From assembly GCA_021234155.1 (NCBI GenBank), contig JAJEKV010000054.1, forward strand, positions 496,001 to 560,000: a stretch of DNA of 64,000 nucleotides. The letters run 5' to 3'. Source of the stretch: Isoetes taiwanensis. Its lineage: Eukaryota > Streptophyta > Lycopodiopsida > Isoetales > Isoetaceae. Position numbers and translations under genes: made by a program. Below are positions 10,693 through 20,348 of this stretch, one piece after another. The notes beneath the pieces were generated by a model. That model saw nothing but the letters and a program-made list of their open reading frames with translations, was not told where the DNA came from and did no database searches. Position 1 is the first letter of the stretch, and each line of letters starts with the position of its first letter.

Positions 10693-12069
10693 ATGATGGA
10701 GGAACACAAGCAAGTATACAAGCGGATGCCTCGCTATTCTAGATGCTCCATAGCTTCCCTAATGGCCGAACGTTTGCCACACCCAAACCCATCGGCCGAA
10801 GAGGAGGCAAAGGCCGAAGGGTTATTAGAACATTTTGCTAAGCGTTTTTTTGAAGGGGCTAAGATACCATACCCGCTCTTCTGCTACAATGAGCGCTTTG
10901 TCTTTAAACTTAACGCCAACCAGGAGTCTTACACCGTAATTGAGGAGGAAGATGGCGTCCAGAATTATACACGGTTCTGTCCATCGGAAGGGGATGAGCA
11001 GGCTAAAGCGGAGGCCATACAGATGCAGGCCCATAAGATCCTACAAATGGCACAAGAGGCTGACCGGCAATGGCTTGCAACCGATGACCCTGCTGCGCAA
11101 GCTCTAGGGTACCGCTATCTTGGTAATGGGATGTGTCTCTTTGGTGGTGGATCATTTACCATTCCATCTTTTTCTTATGAGGAGGAAAATAATCGTATTA
11201 TTTGGGAAGCCGGGTCACCCCCATATTTCACCGATCAGTTCCAGCGAGCTATTGAGCAGGATATGCAGGCAAATCCCCCACGGTATTTTCTGGAGCTTAA
11301 ACGAAGAACAGATGTTCGGATAGCCCTGGAAAAGCGAGCAGATGAGAAGGCAACACTCCAGGCACAATCACAGAGGGCAACTCACTTGGCAGAGGAGGCT
11401 GCCAAACTTTATGAAGATACCCTCCGTGCACGGCAAGTGGAACAGGAGCAAGCTCGGAAAAGAATGCAAGATGACGCGGAGCGGATAGCAAGAGAAGCAA
11501 CCGAGACAGTTAAAGAACGGCTTAGGAAAGAAGAAGAAGAACGCAACAGGTTGGATAAACACAACTTGCCACCTCCGAGTAATCCTCCGATTCGCAGAAA
11601 GCGGAAGAGTACGGCCCGCAAGTCGGGTGCTCAGTACAGGGATCAACTCAAGACTCGGGGTGGGGTCACTAAAGCTGCGGGGGATAATCAGCGGGATGAA
11701 ACGATACGAAGGGCGCGGCATCCAAAAACCGCGGGGAAAACTATTCCCGGAGCTCCCCCGCAACCTAAGAGGAGGCACCGTTACAAACCAGGCACGGTGG
11801 CACTGAGAGAGATACGGAAGTATCAGAAGTCCACTGGCTTTCTGCTACGCAAACTTCCGTTCCAACGCCTGGTCCGGGAAATAGCCCAAGAATATAAGAC
11901 GGATCTGCGGTTCCAGGTACACGCAGTCCTGGCACTTTAGGAGGCGGCCGAAGCTTATTTGGTGGCCCTCTTTGGGGACGCCAATTTGTGTGCTATTCAT
12001 GCTAAATGGGTCACCATAATGGTGAAAGATCTTCAGTTAGCACGCCGGATTCGCGGGGAACGGCCTTGA
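10693..12069 (+). pseudogene. Coiled-coil protein fused to histone H3 (H3.3-like), one amber stop
   Basis: 458 codons from the ATG at 10693 to TGA at 12067, with one in-frame TAG at 11938. Residues 1-205 match nothing I recognise. About 210-297 is a charged coiled coil. A basic H3-like tail starts near 301 with KSTARKS, which keeps the equivalents of K4 and K9. From about 362 to the end is an H3 histone fold very close to canonical H3: [18 protein letters not shown], then [14 protein letters not shown] and TDLRFQ, then, after the TAG that replaces the expected Gln, [16 protein letters not shown] and ARRIRGER. Y41, H87 and L90 (H3 numbering) are the plant H3.3 set. R116 is W and P121 is V. It lies between primer site and gag on the sense strand. 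A centromeric H3 is unlikely, given the canonical alpha-N helix. Confidence 0.93.
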
Positions 12070-12388
12070 GGATGTAAAATTGAAAGATGTATATACTTTT
12101 TTGTGTATCAATTTAAAACTAAGTTTTTGACTCTTCTTTCCAATTGTAACAATCAAATTTCTTTTCTTGTTATTATTATTTAAGATTCCGAGAAGAATAA
12201 AATAATGATAATAATAATAAAAGAAAAACATTTAAAAAAAATAAAAAATAAAAATAATATATAATTAGCTGGCGCATCGAACTCCGTGCCTCAATGTCTA
12301 AAAGTCAGATTCACTTTAAGTTTTTCATTTCCTTCAGTCTCCCTTTTCGTTTTGCTCCTCCTTCTTGCTCTCTTCTTTGTCATGGATT
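12070..12388 (+). other. Spacer between H3 and H4-like ORFs
   Basis: AT-rich, about 320 bp. It ends in a long pyrimidine tract (about 12315-12380) that includes CTTCAG, a plausible splice acceptor just before the next ORF. No coding content is seen. Confidence 0.5.
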
Positions 12389-13239
12389 ATGCCGGACGTC
12401 TTGCCTGGTATATGGGAGGCGAGGTGGGATCCTCAGGTTCCCTATCCTCTTCTAGACCCCATGCTGCAGTGCAGGGTCGATCTTGTCGATAATATGCGGG
12501 CACACCCTCATTATAATGAGTTCCTCGAGTTCTATAACGAGGAAATCTTACCGCAGGCGGAACTCTTGGGCGAGCCGCCTCAGCCCTATCTCCATAGGAA
12601 CATCTTATGGCAAATGTTTGGGGATGATCACCATGGCGATGCCATACTCAGAGGCATTGTTCGACGTGCCAAGCATGGCCCCATTCTTGACTTTGGGTCT
12701 AATCAAGTTTATTTTGAAGCTCAGTTTGCTCTTGCCCTACTCATGGATAGATATATTGAAAGTAGTGACACCGCCTTGGAGCAAACCAAGGCTCCACTAC
12801 CTCAGGATCCGGAGGAGGATGAACAGATAAGCTATGCGGATTTCACCAGGTGGAAGGAGCTAGTTACAGAGAAGCCTTTATCTCGTAGTAAGGGCCAAGC
12901 GCTTATAGGATTGGGTGCACTTCCCACTATAAAGGTTGGGGATCAGGATTACTTGTTGCTTAGTGACATTCAATGGGCATACCAACATGTTGCCAATAAG
13001 GCAGGCCAAAGACGGCTCATCTTCTGTATGAGTTAGCCGAGTATTGCCAGGGGCAAGATGACTTCATGGATTACTCTAGACCTGTCTACCCGCCAGAGAT
13101 ACACCGACTGCTCAATTATCACCCTCTTGATATTGAGCCCGTCAACACTCTGTTGTCTCTACGTCAACTAATGATCCAAGATGTTCCTTCATCGGTTCCT
13201 GAATCGGCTTTCCACGATACGGCACCACATGTCCCTTAA
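12389..13239 (+). pseudogene. Histone H4-like ORF with long extensions
   Basis: The frame opens with ATG at 12389 (an ATG at 12382 is in another frame). Around residues 70-130 it follows H4 in order. HRNIL aligns with H4 HRKVL. AILRGIVRRAKHGPI aligns with AIRRLARRGGVKRI with one gap. VYFEAQFALALLMDRYI aligns without gaps to the second helix, IYEETRGVLKVFLENVI. An acidic insert of about 50 residues follows, then LSDIQWAYQHV where H4 has AMDVVYALKRQ. A one-base frameshift near 13010 leads into a further segment that ends at TAA 13237-13239, overlapping the next ORF's ATG by 11 bases. Identity is low and the assignment rests on spacing and helix pattern plus neighbourhood. An unrelated protein cannot be excluded. 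Confidence 0.6.
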
Positions 13240-13810
13240 CATCAATGATGTTACCGTCAAGATGGAAGACGACCCAACCACGGAGGATCTTTGTGATGAA
13301 GCCCAGTACGTTCAGGAGGAGAAAGATTTTGTTAAGGAAGAGGAACTGCCGCAGAACTTCGAATCTGAGTTGGCTTCCTTAACCCATCCGAGTGTCGAGG
13401 GGTTAAAATGTCATATCACCCGGTTCTTCTTGTCGGCTTTTACGAGCAGACAAGTGCTCTTCTTTGCCAAAGCAATTGCACTCGAAGCTGAGGCAGCTGT
13501 ATAGGCACTCCGAGCACTTTCTACAACAGCTGGCCATAAGAAGCTACCAATTAATCTCGAGCAGGTCATCCTCGTCAATCGTGATCTTGCCATTGCTGTA
13601 TTTGACCACGATATTGGCTCTTGGATGAACTTGAGTTTACTGGTTGCAGCGCCGTTAGCTACAAATGTTCCTCCAGAGATAGCTTCATCAGCTGCTTCAT
13701 CAATTAATCCTAATGTGTTACTTCTTCAGCACCGACCCGACCTCTTAGTTCTAGACTTTATCAGATACTTGTACTCAGTTCTATGTAATTTTGATTGGCA
13801 TTTTCTTTAA
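13229..13810 (+). pseudogene. Histone H2A-like ORF with acidic N-terminus
   Basis: The ATG at 13229 starts an acidic leader of about 60 residues. It is followed by a fold-like region. TRFF and a Val nine residues later parallel the H2A alpha-1 HRLL...RV. A 29-residue stretch ending in KK matches the length of the H2A alpha-2 (AAVLEYLAAEILELAG...NKK), with shared A, L, E, AA, A and KK positions. NRDLAIAVFDHD parallels PRHLQLAIRNDE. A C-terminal SINPNVLLL parallels the docking segment LPNIQAVLL. One in-frame TAG lies at 13502. The frame stays open afterwards to TAA at 13808-13810. Sequence identity is weak, so the call rests on colinearity and on sitting between the H4-like and H2B-like ORFs. 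Confidence 0.55.
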
Positions 13811-13963
13811 TGAGCCATCACATAATATATATACTATTTTCTTATGTTCCATCGTATTGTTGAATACAATTACATTGTCTTTCTCCTACAATGCTTGTCT
13901 CTCTTCCTTAAAGTTGAAGCTCCGTTATTGTATATTCATCCTTGCCGTCTTACAGACGATGAA
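13811..13963 (+). other. Pyrimidine-rich spacer with putative splice acceptor
   Basis: The spacer ends TTGCCGTCTTACAG (13942-13955), a good plant 3' splice-site shape, nine bases before the H2B-like ATG. A spliced subgenomic message is possible. No donor was identified with confidence. Confidence 0.4.
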
Positions 13964-14416
13964 ATGGAAGAGAATGAGGACGGAATACCCGAGGAACTGC
14001 GGGGGGAAGATCAGATACCTCTAGAACAGGACTATGGTCAGGAGTATGCCGACTGTCAGACAGGGGATCACGCTTATGAGGCAGAGGAACTTGTGGAAGA
14101 AGAAGAGCCCTACGATCCAATTAGGGGGTTAGAAGTTGTCAATATCCTCTGTGAGCGCGCCTTCGAGCATCTAGAACAAACTCTCCGTCGTACCTGGAAC
14201 TACTGGGATATGACAAAGCGCGAGGCTTTTGCCGACGCAAATGATCATCTATAGCAAATCTTCTACGCACTGAGAGATCTCTTCCATTTGCTCATCATTA
14301 GCCCTACGTTAGATTACCAGTATGTTATCATCCAGGCATGGGCTCGTTACAAATTAGTCAGGGCAGTACGGGAGAGTATTCGATACTCTATCCTGTCCCC
14401 TTTCGCGGAGCCCTAG
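13964..14416 (+). pseudogene. Histone H2B-like ORF with acidic N-terminus
   Basis: The ATG at 13964 opens a frame of about 150 codons with an in-frame TAG at 14252 followed by CAA, ending at TAG 14414-14416 (TGA two codons later). The first about 50 residues are acidic. The rest is helical. After the stop, QIFYALRDLFHLL, PTL and IIQAWAR parallel H2B DIFEKLAQEASRL, PTI and EIQTAVR in order and near-equal spacing. LVRAVRES parallels the H2B C-terminal helix (LAKHAVSEG) with a one-residue offset. Alone this would be marginal. As the fourth ORF after H3, H4-like and H2A-like ORFs it gains weight. Confidence 0.5.
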
Positions 14417-14668
14417 GCCTGATTTTCACAGTTTTTTTCATGGCTGAGTGTGTGTTGGTTAAAATTATCCACTGTTAATCATGAATTTTGTATTGTACAG
14501 TCTCAAATTTTGTTAAAACACCCCTTCAATGTAACCGTCACTCTGGCTTCATAATAAAGCTACTTTCCTTATTTCTCTTTCATTGTCCTTATCGTTGTTT
14601 CGTGGTACTGTTCAAAATGATCTTCATTGTGACACTCTGTATACCATTACTTTCACTTATACCTTCTT
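14417..14668 (+). other. Spacer between H2B-like ORF and gag
   Basis: T-rich with several pyrimidine runs (about 14560-14668). CATATAG occurs just inside the gag frame and could be a weak splice acceptor. No gene seen. Confidence 0.4.
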
Positions 14669-16222
14669 ATGATCCATATAGACGGTGTACGTAATGCTTC
14701 TTGGCACACCCCCTCGGATGCTGGCAGATTGACACCCGAACAAGAGCTCTTGTTGATAAAGAGACAGTTGGTAGAACTGCAGATGTATGTGTTGAACACC
14801 AACCCTCCGCAGTATGGACCGGAGTTACCGCCACCACCGCCAAGTCCACCAACCGAGCAGCCACCTGCACTGGCCCCATCACCCGCGCCTGTGCAAAGGA
14901 AACACTGTGATAAGCGACGTAGAAGTTCTTCTAGCGAGAGTGCCACGTCTTCACATACCGACACCTCTGAATCTTCGGAATCATCCGTGTCGTCAGGTCA
15001 CCATGCTAGGAAGGACAAAGAGTACCGCAAGACCGTGGATACCGCCATTACCAGTATATGGAAAAACAGGAAATTGGCTCAGTTTGATGGGAAATCTAGA
15101 GGTGGCCTGAACGCAGAGTCTTGGTTGAATGAAATGAAGGAGTTCGGAAAATCCTATGGGATGACGGAGAAAGATACAGGAAAAGTTGCCACTACAAACC
15201 TTACAGGGGCCGCTCGTATTTGGTGGAAGGGCTATGCTAGAGCCAAGCATCTAGACAGAAGCAGATGCAAGTTTAAAAAGTTTGCCAAAGCTTTTAAGTC
15301 GCATTATGTGCCCCGTGCGCACAAATGCCAACAGATACAGACTTTTTACAGGTTGGAGCAGAAGGGTATGGCAGTTCAGGCCTACACAGATGAATTCATG
15401 TGCTTGAGGCTGTATGTTCCAGGTATGAACGAGAAGCGAGCGGTGGAGGGCTATATTGAAGGGTTGGCCCCCTCAATTAAACGAATGGTTAAGGCCATAG
15501 ACCCGAAGTCAGTCGCAGAGGCTGAGGCTAAGGCATTGAGCCTTGAAGAGGACACACCAAGAAACCAGTACCAACGCCCCACCTCTTACTCCCAGCCACG
15601 CCCGTGTACACCTTACAAGCCCCGTTCACCAAGTCCTGCACCTTCTCAGCAGAACTCTTACGGTCGCCAGGAAAAGAAAGTCACCTTCAACATGCCCAAC
15701 AAATCGAACAATGTCGGTAACTCAGTTCGGAACCTCTTACAGTCTATTCCTAAAGAGGCCCGAGAGCAGCTCCGCAAAGAGAAGGCATGTTACAGGTGTA
15801 TGCGGCCCGGGCACTTCATGCAGAATTGTCCTTATGTCACACAGACTGCCCAGCTAGCCATGGCAGACCTTGATTGGGATGATCTCGAGTCTACACCACC
15901 CGTCGACGAGGAGGCTCCCGAGTATATTCACGGTGCGTCCCATATCTTTGCAGCCATTAAAACCGGCAATGCTGAAAGTCAGCCTGCCGTTATTTCCACT
16001 ATAGGTCAAGTAGACAGTAAGCCTTTCATAATTCTTATGGATACCGGAAGTACACATAATTTTGCTTCTCCTAGAATGGCCCAGGTGTTGCAACTTGAAA
16101 CTTTGAGATCCCGACCGAAGCCTGTGACTTTAGCCAGTGGTAAGATCAGACATACAAACGGCCATCCATTAACCTCAAAATGCAGCTGCCGGGTGCACCA
16201 GTTACATTGGGTGCCGAGTTAA
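14669..16222 (+). CDS. gag: Gag and protease start of the histone chromovirus
   Basis: 517 codons. Residues 1-110 are Pro- and Ser-rich. A retrotransposon Gag capsid-like region follows, with [23 protein letters not shown] and [11 protein letters not shown], typical of chromoviruses. One zinc knuckle, [14 protein letters not shown] (C-X2-C-X4-H-X4-C), binds RNA. The aspartic protease active site MDTGSTHNF begins at about residue 458. The frame runs out at 16222, while the rest of the protease is read one frame over from about 16180. The sequence suggests a one-base loss near 16165, although a programmed shift cannot be excluded. It would form the capsid and process the polyprotein. Confidence 0.9.
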   Translation: MIHIDGVRNASWHTPSDAGRLTPEQELLLIKRQLVELQMYVLNTNPPQYGPELPPPPPSPPTEQPPALAPSPAPVQRKHCDKRRRSSSSESATSSHTDTSESSESSVSSGHHARKDKEYRKTVDTAITSIWKNRKLAQFDGKSRGGLNAESWLNEMKEFGKSYGMTEKDTGKVATTNLTGAARIWWKGYARAKHLDRSRCKFKKFAKAFKSHYVPRAHKCQQIQTFYRLEQKGMAVQAYTDEFMCLRLYVPGMNEKRAVEGYIEGLAPSIKRMVKAIDPKSVAEAEAKALSLEEDTPRNQYQRPTSYSQPRPCTPYKPRSPSPAPSQQNSYGRQEKKVTFNMPNKSNNVGNSVRNLLQSIPKEAREQLRKEKACYRCMRPGHFMQNCPYVTQTAQLAMADLDWDDLESTPPVDEEAPEYIHGASHIFAAIKTGNAESQPAVISTIGQVDSKPFIILMDTGSTHNFASPRMAQVLQLETLRSRPKPVTLASGKIRHTNGHPLTSKCSCRVHQLHWVPS

Positions 16223-19200
16223 TGGATATTGGCAAATATGATTTGATTGTTGGCATGGAATTCTTGGCATCTGCAAAAGCCAATATAGACTGCGAAACAC
16301 GGGAGGTTACCTTCAACGCAGCTAATGGAGCCCGCGTAACTATAAAAGGTGATCCATTAAACCCCATTATGCAGTCTATATCCATCAGGCAGTTAAATAA
16401 GGCTATACGCAAGAATAAGTTACTTTGCATCATTAGAATTGCCTCCATTGAGTCGGATGCCAAACAAAAGCAAGTAGTTGATGCATTGCCAGAGAATATT
16501 GCTAATCTTCTCAGGGAATTTAGTGATCTTTTTCCAGATGAGATCCAGAAGCTTCCTCCTTTCCGAGGGGTGGAATGTGAAATAGCCTTGGAGCCGGGTA
16601 CCAAGCCTACCAGTAAGGCCCCGTACCGTATGAATCCCTTTGAATTGGTAGAGCTTAAGAAGCAACTTCAGGAGTTATTAAACCTAGGCTTCACTCGGCC
16701 TAGCGTTTCGCCTTTTGGCGCTCCTATCCTTTTTGTTAAGAAGAAGGATGGCTCCTTGAGGATGTGTATTGACTATCGACAGCTCAACAAGCATACGATC
16801 AAGAATCGCTATGCTTTGCCTAGGGCAGATGATCTTATGGACCAGTTGCAAGGGGCCAAGTACTTCTCAAAGATTGACTTACGCTCCAGGTATCACCAAA
16901 TAAGAATTAAAGAGGAGGACATCCATAAGTCTGCTTTTCGCACTAGATATGGGCATTATGAGTTTACAGTTATGCCTTTTGGGTTAACTAATGCCCCCGC
17001 AACTTTTATGCGGTTAATGAATGATGTCTTCCGAGAATACTTGGATGATTTTGTTGTGATTTTCTTCGACGACATTCTCATCTATAGTAAGACTCTGGAG
17101 GAGCATGAGAAGCATCTTCGGCTAGCCCTACAGAAGCTAAGACGTCATCAGCTCTTTGCTAAGCTCTCTAAGTGCAAGTTTGCCGCTCCCAAGGTGGATT
17201 ATTTAGGCCATGTCATTTCAACTGAGGGAATTGCTACAGATCCAGCAAAAATAGAGGCAGTCAAGGATTGGCCCATTCCAGGTAATGTTTCAGAGGTCCG
17301 AAGTTTTTTAGGATTGGCAGGGTATTACCGGAAATTTGTTAAGGATTTTGCAAAGATTGCAGCACCTCTTACCGATCTTACGAAGCATGAGAAAGTGAAG
17401 GATTGGATTGAGCATTAGAAAGCAAAGGCCCAGGGAAGTTTCCAAAAGCTTAAGGATGCTTTGACCTCTACACCAGTCCTCACATTACCGGACCCGGAAA
17501 AGGATAAACTAGTAGCAACGGATGCCAGTAAGATTGCTACTGGAGGAGTTCTAATGCAAGAGGAGAGGGTTATTGCGTATGATTCTAAGAAGATGAATGA
17601 AGCTGAACAGCGATGCCCTACCCATGATCAGGAATTGTTAGCAGTTGTACGCGCTTTGCGTATATGGAGACACTACCTTCTTGGTAGGAGATTTCAGCTA
17701 GATACGGATCACCAGAGTCTCCGTTATCTCTCTACCCAGCCAAATCTCAACCTCCGTCAGAGAAGATGGATGGAGTTTCTTGAAGAGTATGATTTTGAGA
17801 TTATGTATAAGCCTGGGAAACACAATGTGGTTGCGGATGCTTTGTCACGCCATCCCTTAGTAACCCGAACCCATTGTAATGCAATTTCCACACTCACCAG
17901 TGAGTTCGGGAAACAGATAGAGCAGACATTAGTCACGGACCCAGAGTTCCGTGATGTCTGGGATAGTTTGGCCAACGAGGCACGCACAAATAAGGAACGT
18001 GAAGCTTTCTGTTCGTATAAGAAAGAGGGTAATTTGTTATATTACAAAGATAAGTTGTGTGTACCTGAGACTTCAGGAGTACGTAAGCTTATTCTCCATG
18101 ATACACACAACAGCCCTATAGCTGGACATGCAGGTTTCATGAAGACCTACCTTAAGATCCGCTCCAGTTATTTTTGGCCGTGTATGAAGGAGGACATTGC
18201 CAGGTATATTAAGCAGTGTCAGATGTGTCAGCAAACCAAGGCTGAGCAATTAAGGATTCCAGGAGAATTACAACCTCTGGATGTGCCCAATGCCAAATGG
18301 GAAGTGATAACCATGGATTTCATTGTGGGCCTTCCACGTACTCTCCGTGGATATGATGCATTGCTGGTAGTGGTCGACAAATTGTCGAAAATGGCTCATT
18401 TCTTGCCATGTCGTACCACGGATACAGCCTTCGATACCACTTTGCTGTTTACAAAGGAGATCTTCAGATTGCATGGAATGCCACGAGTTATCGTATCCGA
18501 CAGGGATCCCAAATTCGTAAGTGCATTCTGGAAAGATTTCTTTGCCACCATCCAACCCAAGCTTGCTATGAGTACGGCATATCATCCTCAGACGGATGGT
18601 CAGACAGAGCGTACCAATCGCATTATAGAGGATATGCTGCGAAGTTATGTGTGGAGTAAGCAATCACAATGGGCTGACTATATTTATTTGGTCGAGTTTG
18701 CCTATAATAGCATGAAATAGGAGTCTTCTAGAATGTCTCCCTTTATGATAAATTATAGGTATCAATGCCTTACTCCCGATACATGGCATAATCCCGTTTC
18801 TAAAGTGGAGGTTTCTCAGCAACTCCTCTTGGAAATGCAAGCTTTGGTTGAAGAAGTTCGTGACTACTTATTGGCTGCCCGCAGTCGTCAGAAGAGTGTC
18901 GCGGATAAGCACAGGACCCCACGAATATTCTAGGTGGGCGAATCAGTTTGGCTCAAGATTAAGGTTAAGCAAGCCAAGCTTAAGATTGGTAACTGCAAGA
19001 AGTTGGCACCTAGATGGGCTGGGCCGTTCAAGAGCATTGAACGTGTTGGAGAACAGGCATATCGCTTGGATTTGCCACCCCGTTTGAAGATCCACAAGGT
19101 CTTTCACGTGAGTCTTCTGAAGCAACACACCCCTGATCCGGAGGAGATGTTGGATACACCCACCCTCCTTGAAATGACAGAAGAGCATCTAGAAATCGTG

Positions 19201-19407
19201 CCTGAAGCTCTTCTTGATCGAGCCTATAAGCACACCAGAAGGACTCAAATGCTGCAATATTTGGTTAAGTGGAAACACTTGCCAGTTGAGGATGCTACAT
19301 GGGTGATGAAGATAGACCTTGATAAGCATTATCCGGACTTCATGCGGGAATCTCAGAGCCGCACCATCAACGATGTCATCAACCCCGCACCCGGCGGTAA
19401 GCTTTGA
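16180..19407 (+). pseudogene. pol: Pol of the histone chromovirus: protease end, RT, RNase H, integrase, chromodomain
   Basis: Domains in order: protease C-terminus ([10 protein letters not shown]); reverse transcriptase ([33 protein letters not shown] and the catalytic FFDDILIYS); RNase H (DASKIATGG, DQELLAVVRALRIWRHYL); integrase with an HHCC finger (AGHAGF ... CQMCQQTK); and D, D, E in TMDFIVGLP, VSDRDPKF and QTDGQTERTNR. A C-terminal chromodomain contains YLVKWKHLPVEDATW (about 19258-19302). Three in-frame TAG codons (17416, 18718, 18931) break the frame. At 17416 a Gln is expected from the family. The end is TGA at 19405. The chromodomain would direct integration to marked chromatin, of interest given the linked histones. 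Confidence 0.93.
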
Positions 19408-19755
19408 AGACTTGATTCGCCGAGAATCATGCAGTACAATGGGGTAGATGCATCGTAAATAAAAGTAGTTACCGATGATGAGATCACATTCCTGTTCTCT
19501 AGGATGTGGTGTATTGTCAATGTTGGCATGACCGCTGATTGCTTGGAAAGCATGTAGTTGATAGGCCGCGTTCATCGGCTATAATGGGAACTTGGCCATT
19601 CCTTATGCCGCAATGAATTGCGAACCATAGGCATGATAGGTCCCATTGTAGATAGGTTTTCCTTTTATTTTCTTATGGGGGTGGTCCCTTCAACCACAAC
19701 TTTCTTATATTATCTATATATACTAATGTATTGACATGTGCAGGCCAGTGAGCAG
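19408..19755 (+). other. 3' noncoding region of the histone chromovirus, part 1
   Basis: No ORF with family features. The region continues at 30902-31213 after the R1 insertion. The target duplication AGCAG is at 19751-19755 and 30902-30906. Confidence 0.7.
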
Positions 19756-20348
19756 TGTTTGGGGTCTGGGTTCGGGAACTCCTGCAAGACAGCCCTCTGT
19801 GAGGACCCGTGGATCTAACAGGAGAATCCGGGGACTATGTCACGCGGGATTTGCAAGAAAACAAAGGAAAGGGAAAAGAAAACAAAAGAACAATGAGACA
19901 ACAATGATAAGCTTCCTTGATAATAATGATGATGATACATAAGCTCTCGCAACCGAGAGAAGACTGAAAATGAGACAAGACTCAAAACTCATCTAGAAAC
20001 TAGAGCGCTAGCTCTACTCATATATATAGTACAATAGCCTTTGGCCCAATATAGACACTCTGACTGATCTCGGTGCCGACTCCTGGAAGGAGGCCTGATT
20101 TGCAGGAATGCTGGCGGTGCCTCTTGAAAAAGCCTGAAATCCCGCTAACGCTAACGCGGGCGGTGACGAGCCGTCACTTGTCTGAGCGCCGCCTCTTGGT
20201 ACCAGACGCAGGCTTTGACTGCGTGGTCTGCTGCTTGGTCTTTTGCTGGGCTTTTGACGGCTGACCCGTGCCTGTCTGTGGATCCTTGAGCTTGACTTGG
20301 TCCGTTGTATGCATGAATAGTCCTGTACCAGGAGGCACAGGACTAACA
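19756..20348 (-). repeat. 3' LTR of R1
   Basis: On the + strand it runs TGTTTGGGGTCTGGG to CACAGGACTAACA, so the sense LTR is TGTTAGTCC...CCCCAAACA. It has a TATATATA promoter motif on the - strand near 20020-20030. Its sense-strand start also encodes the C-terminus of the 3' ORF (down to 20174). Confidence 0.92.

Noticed and set aside
10693-12069. Host centromeric H3 (CenH3) gene
   Set aside because: The alpha-N helix and core are canonical H3.3-like, and the ORF lies between the primer site and gag of a bounded LTR element.
11938-18933. Reassigned genetic code with TAG as Gln
   Set aside because: TAG also replaces Trp or Tyr in the copia relic and in the R3 and R1 3' ORFs, and TGA also interrupts frames. 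Decay explains the data without a code change. It is kept only as an alternative in the findings.
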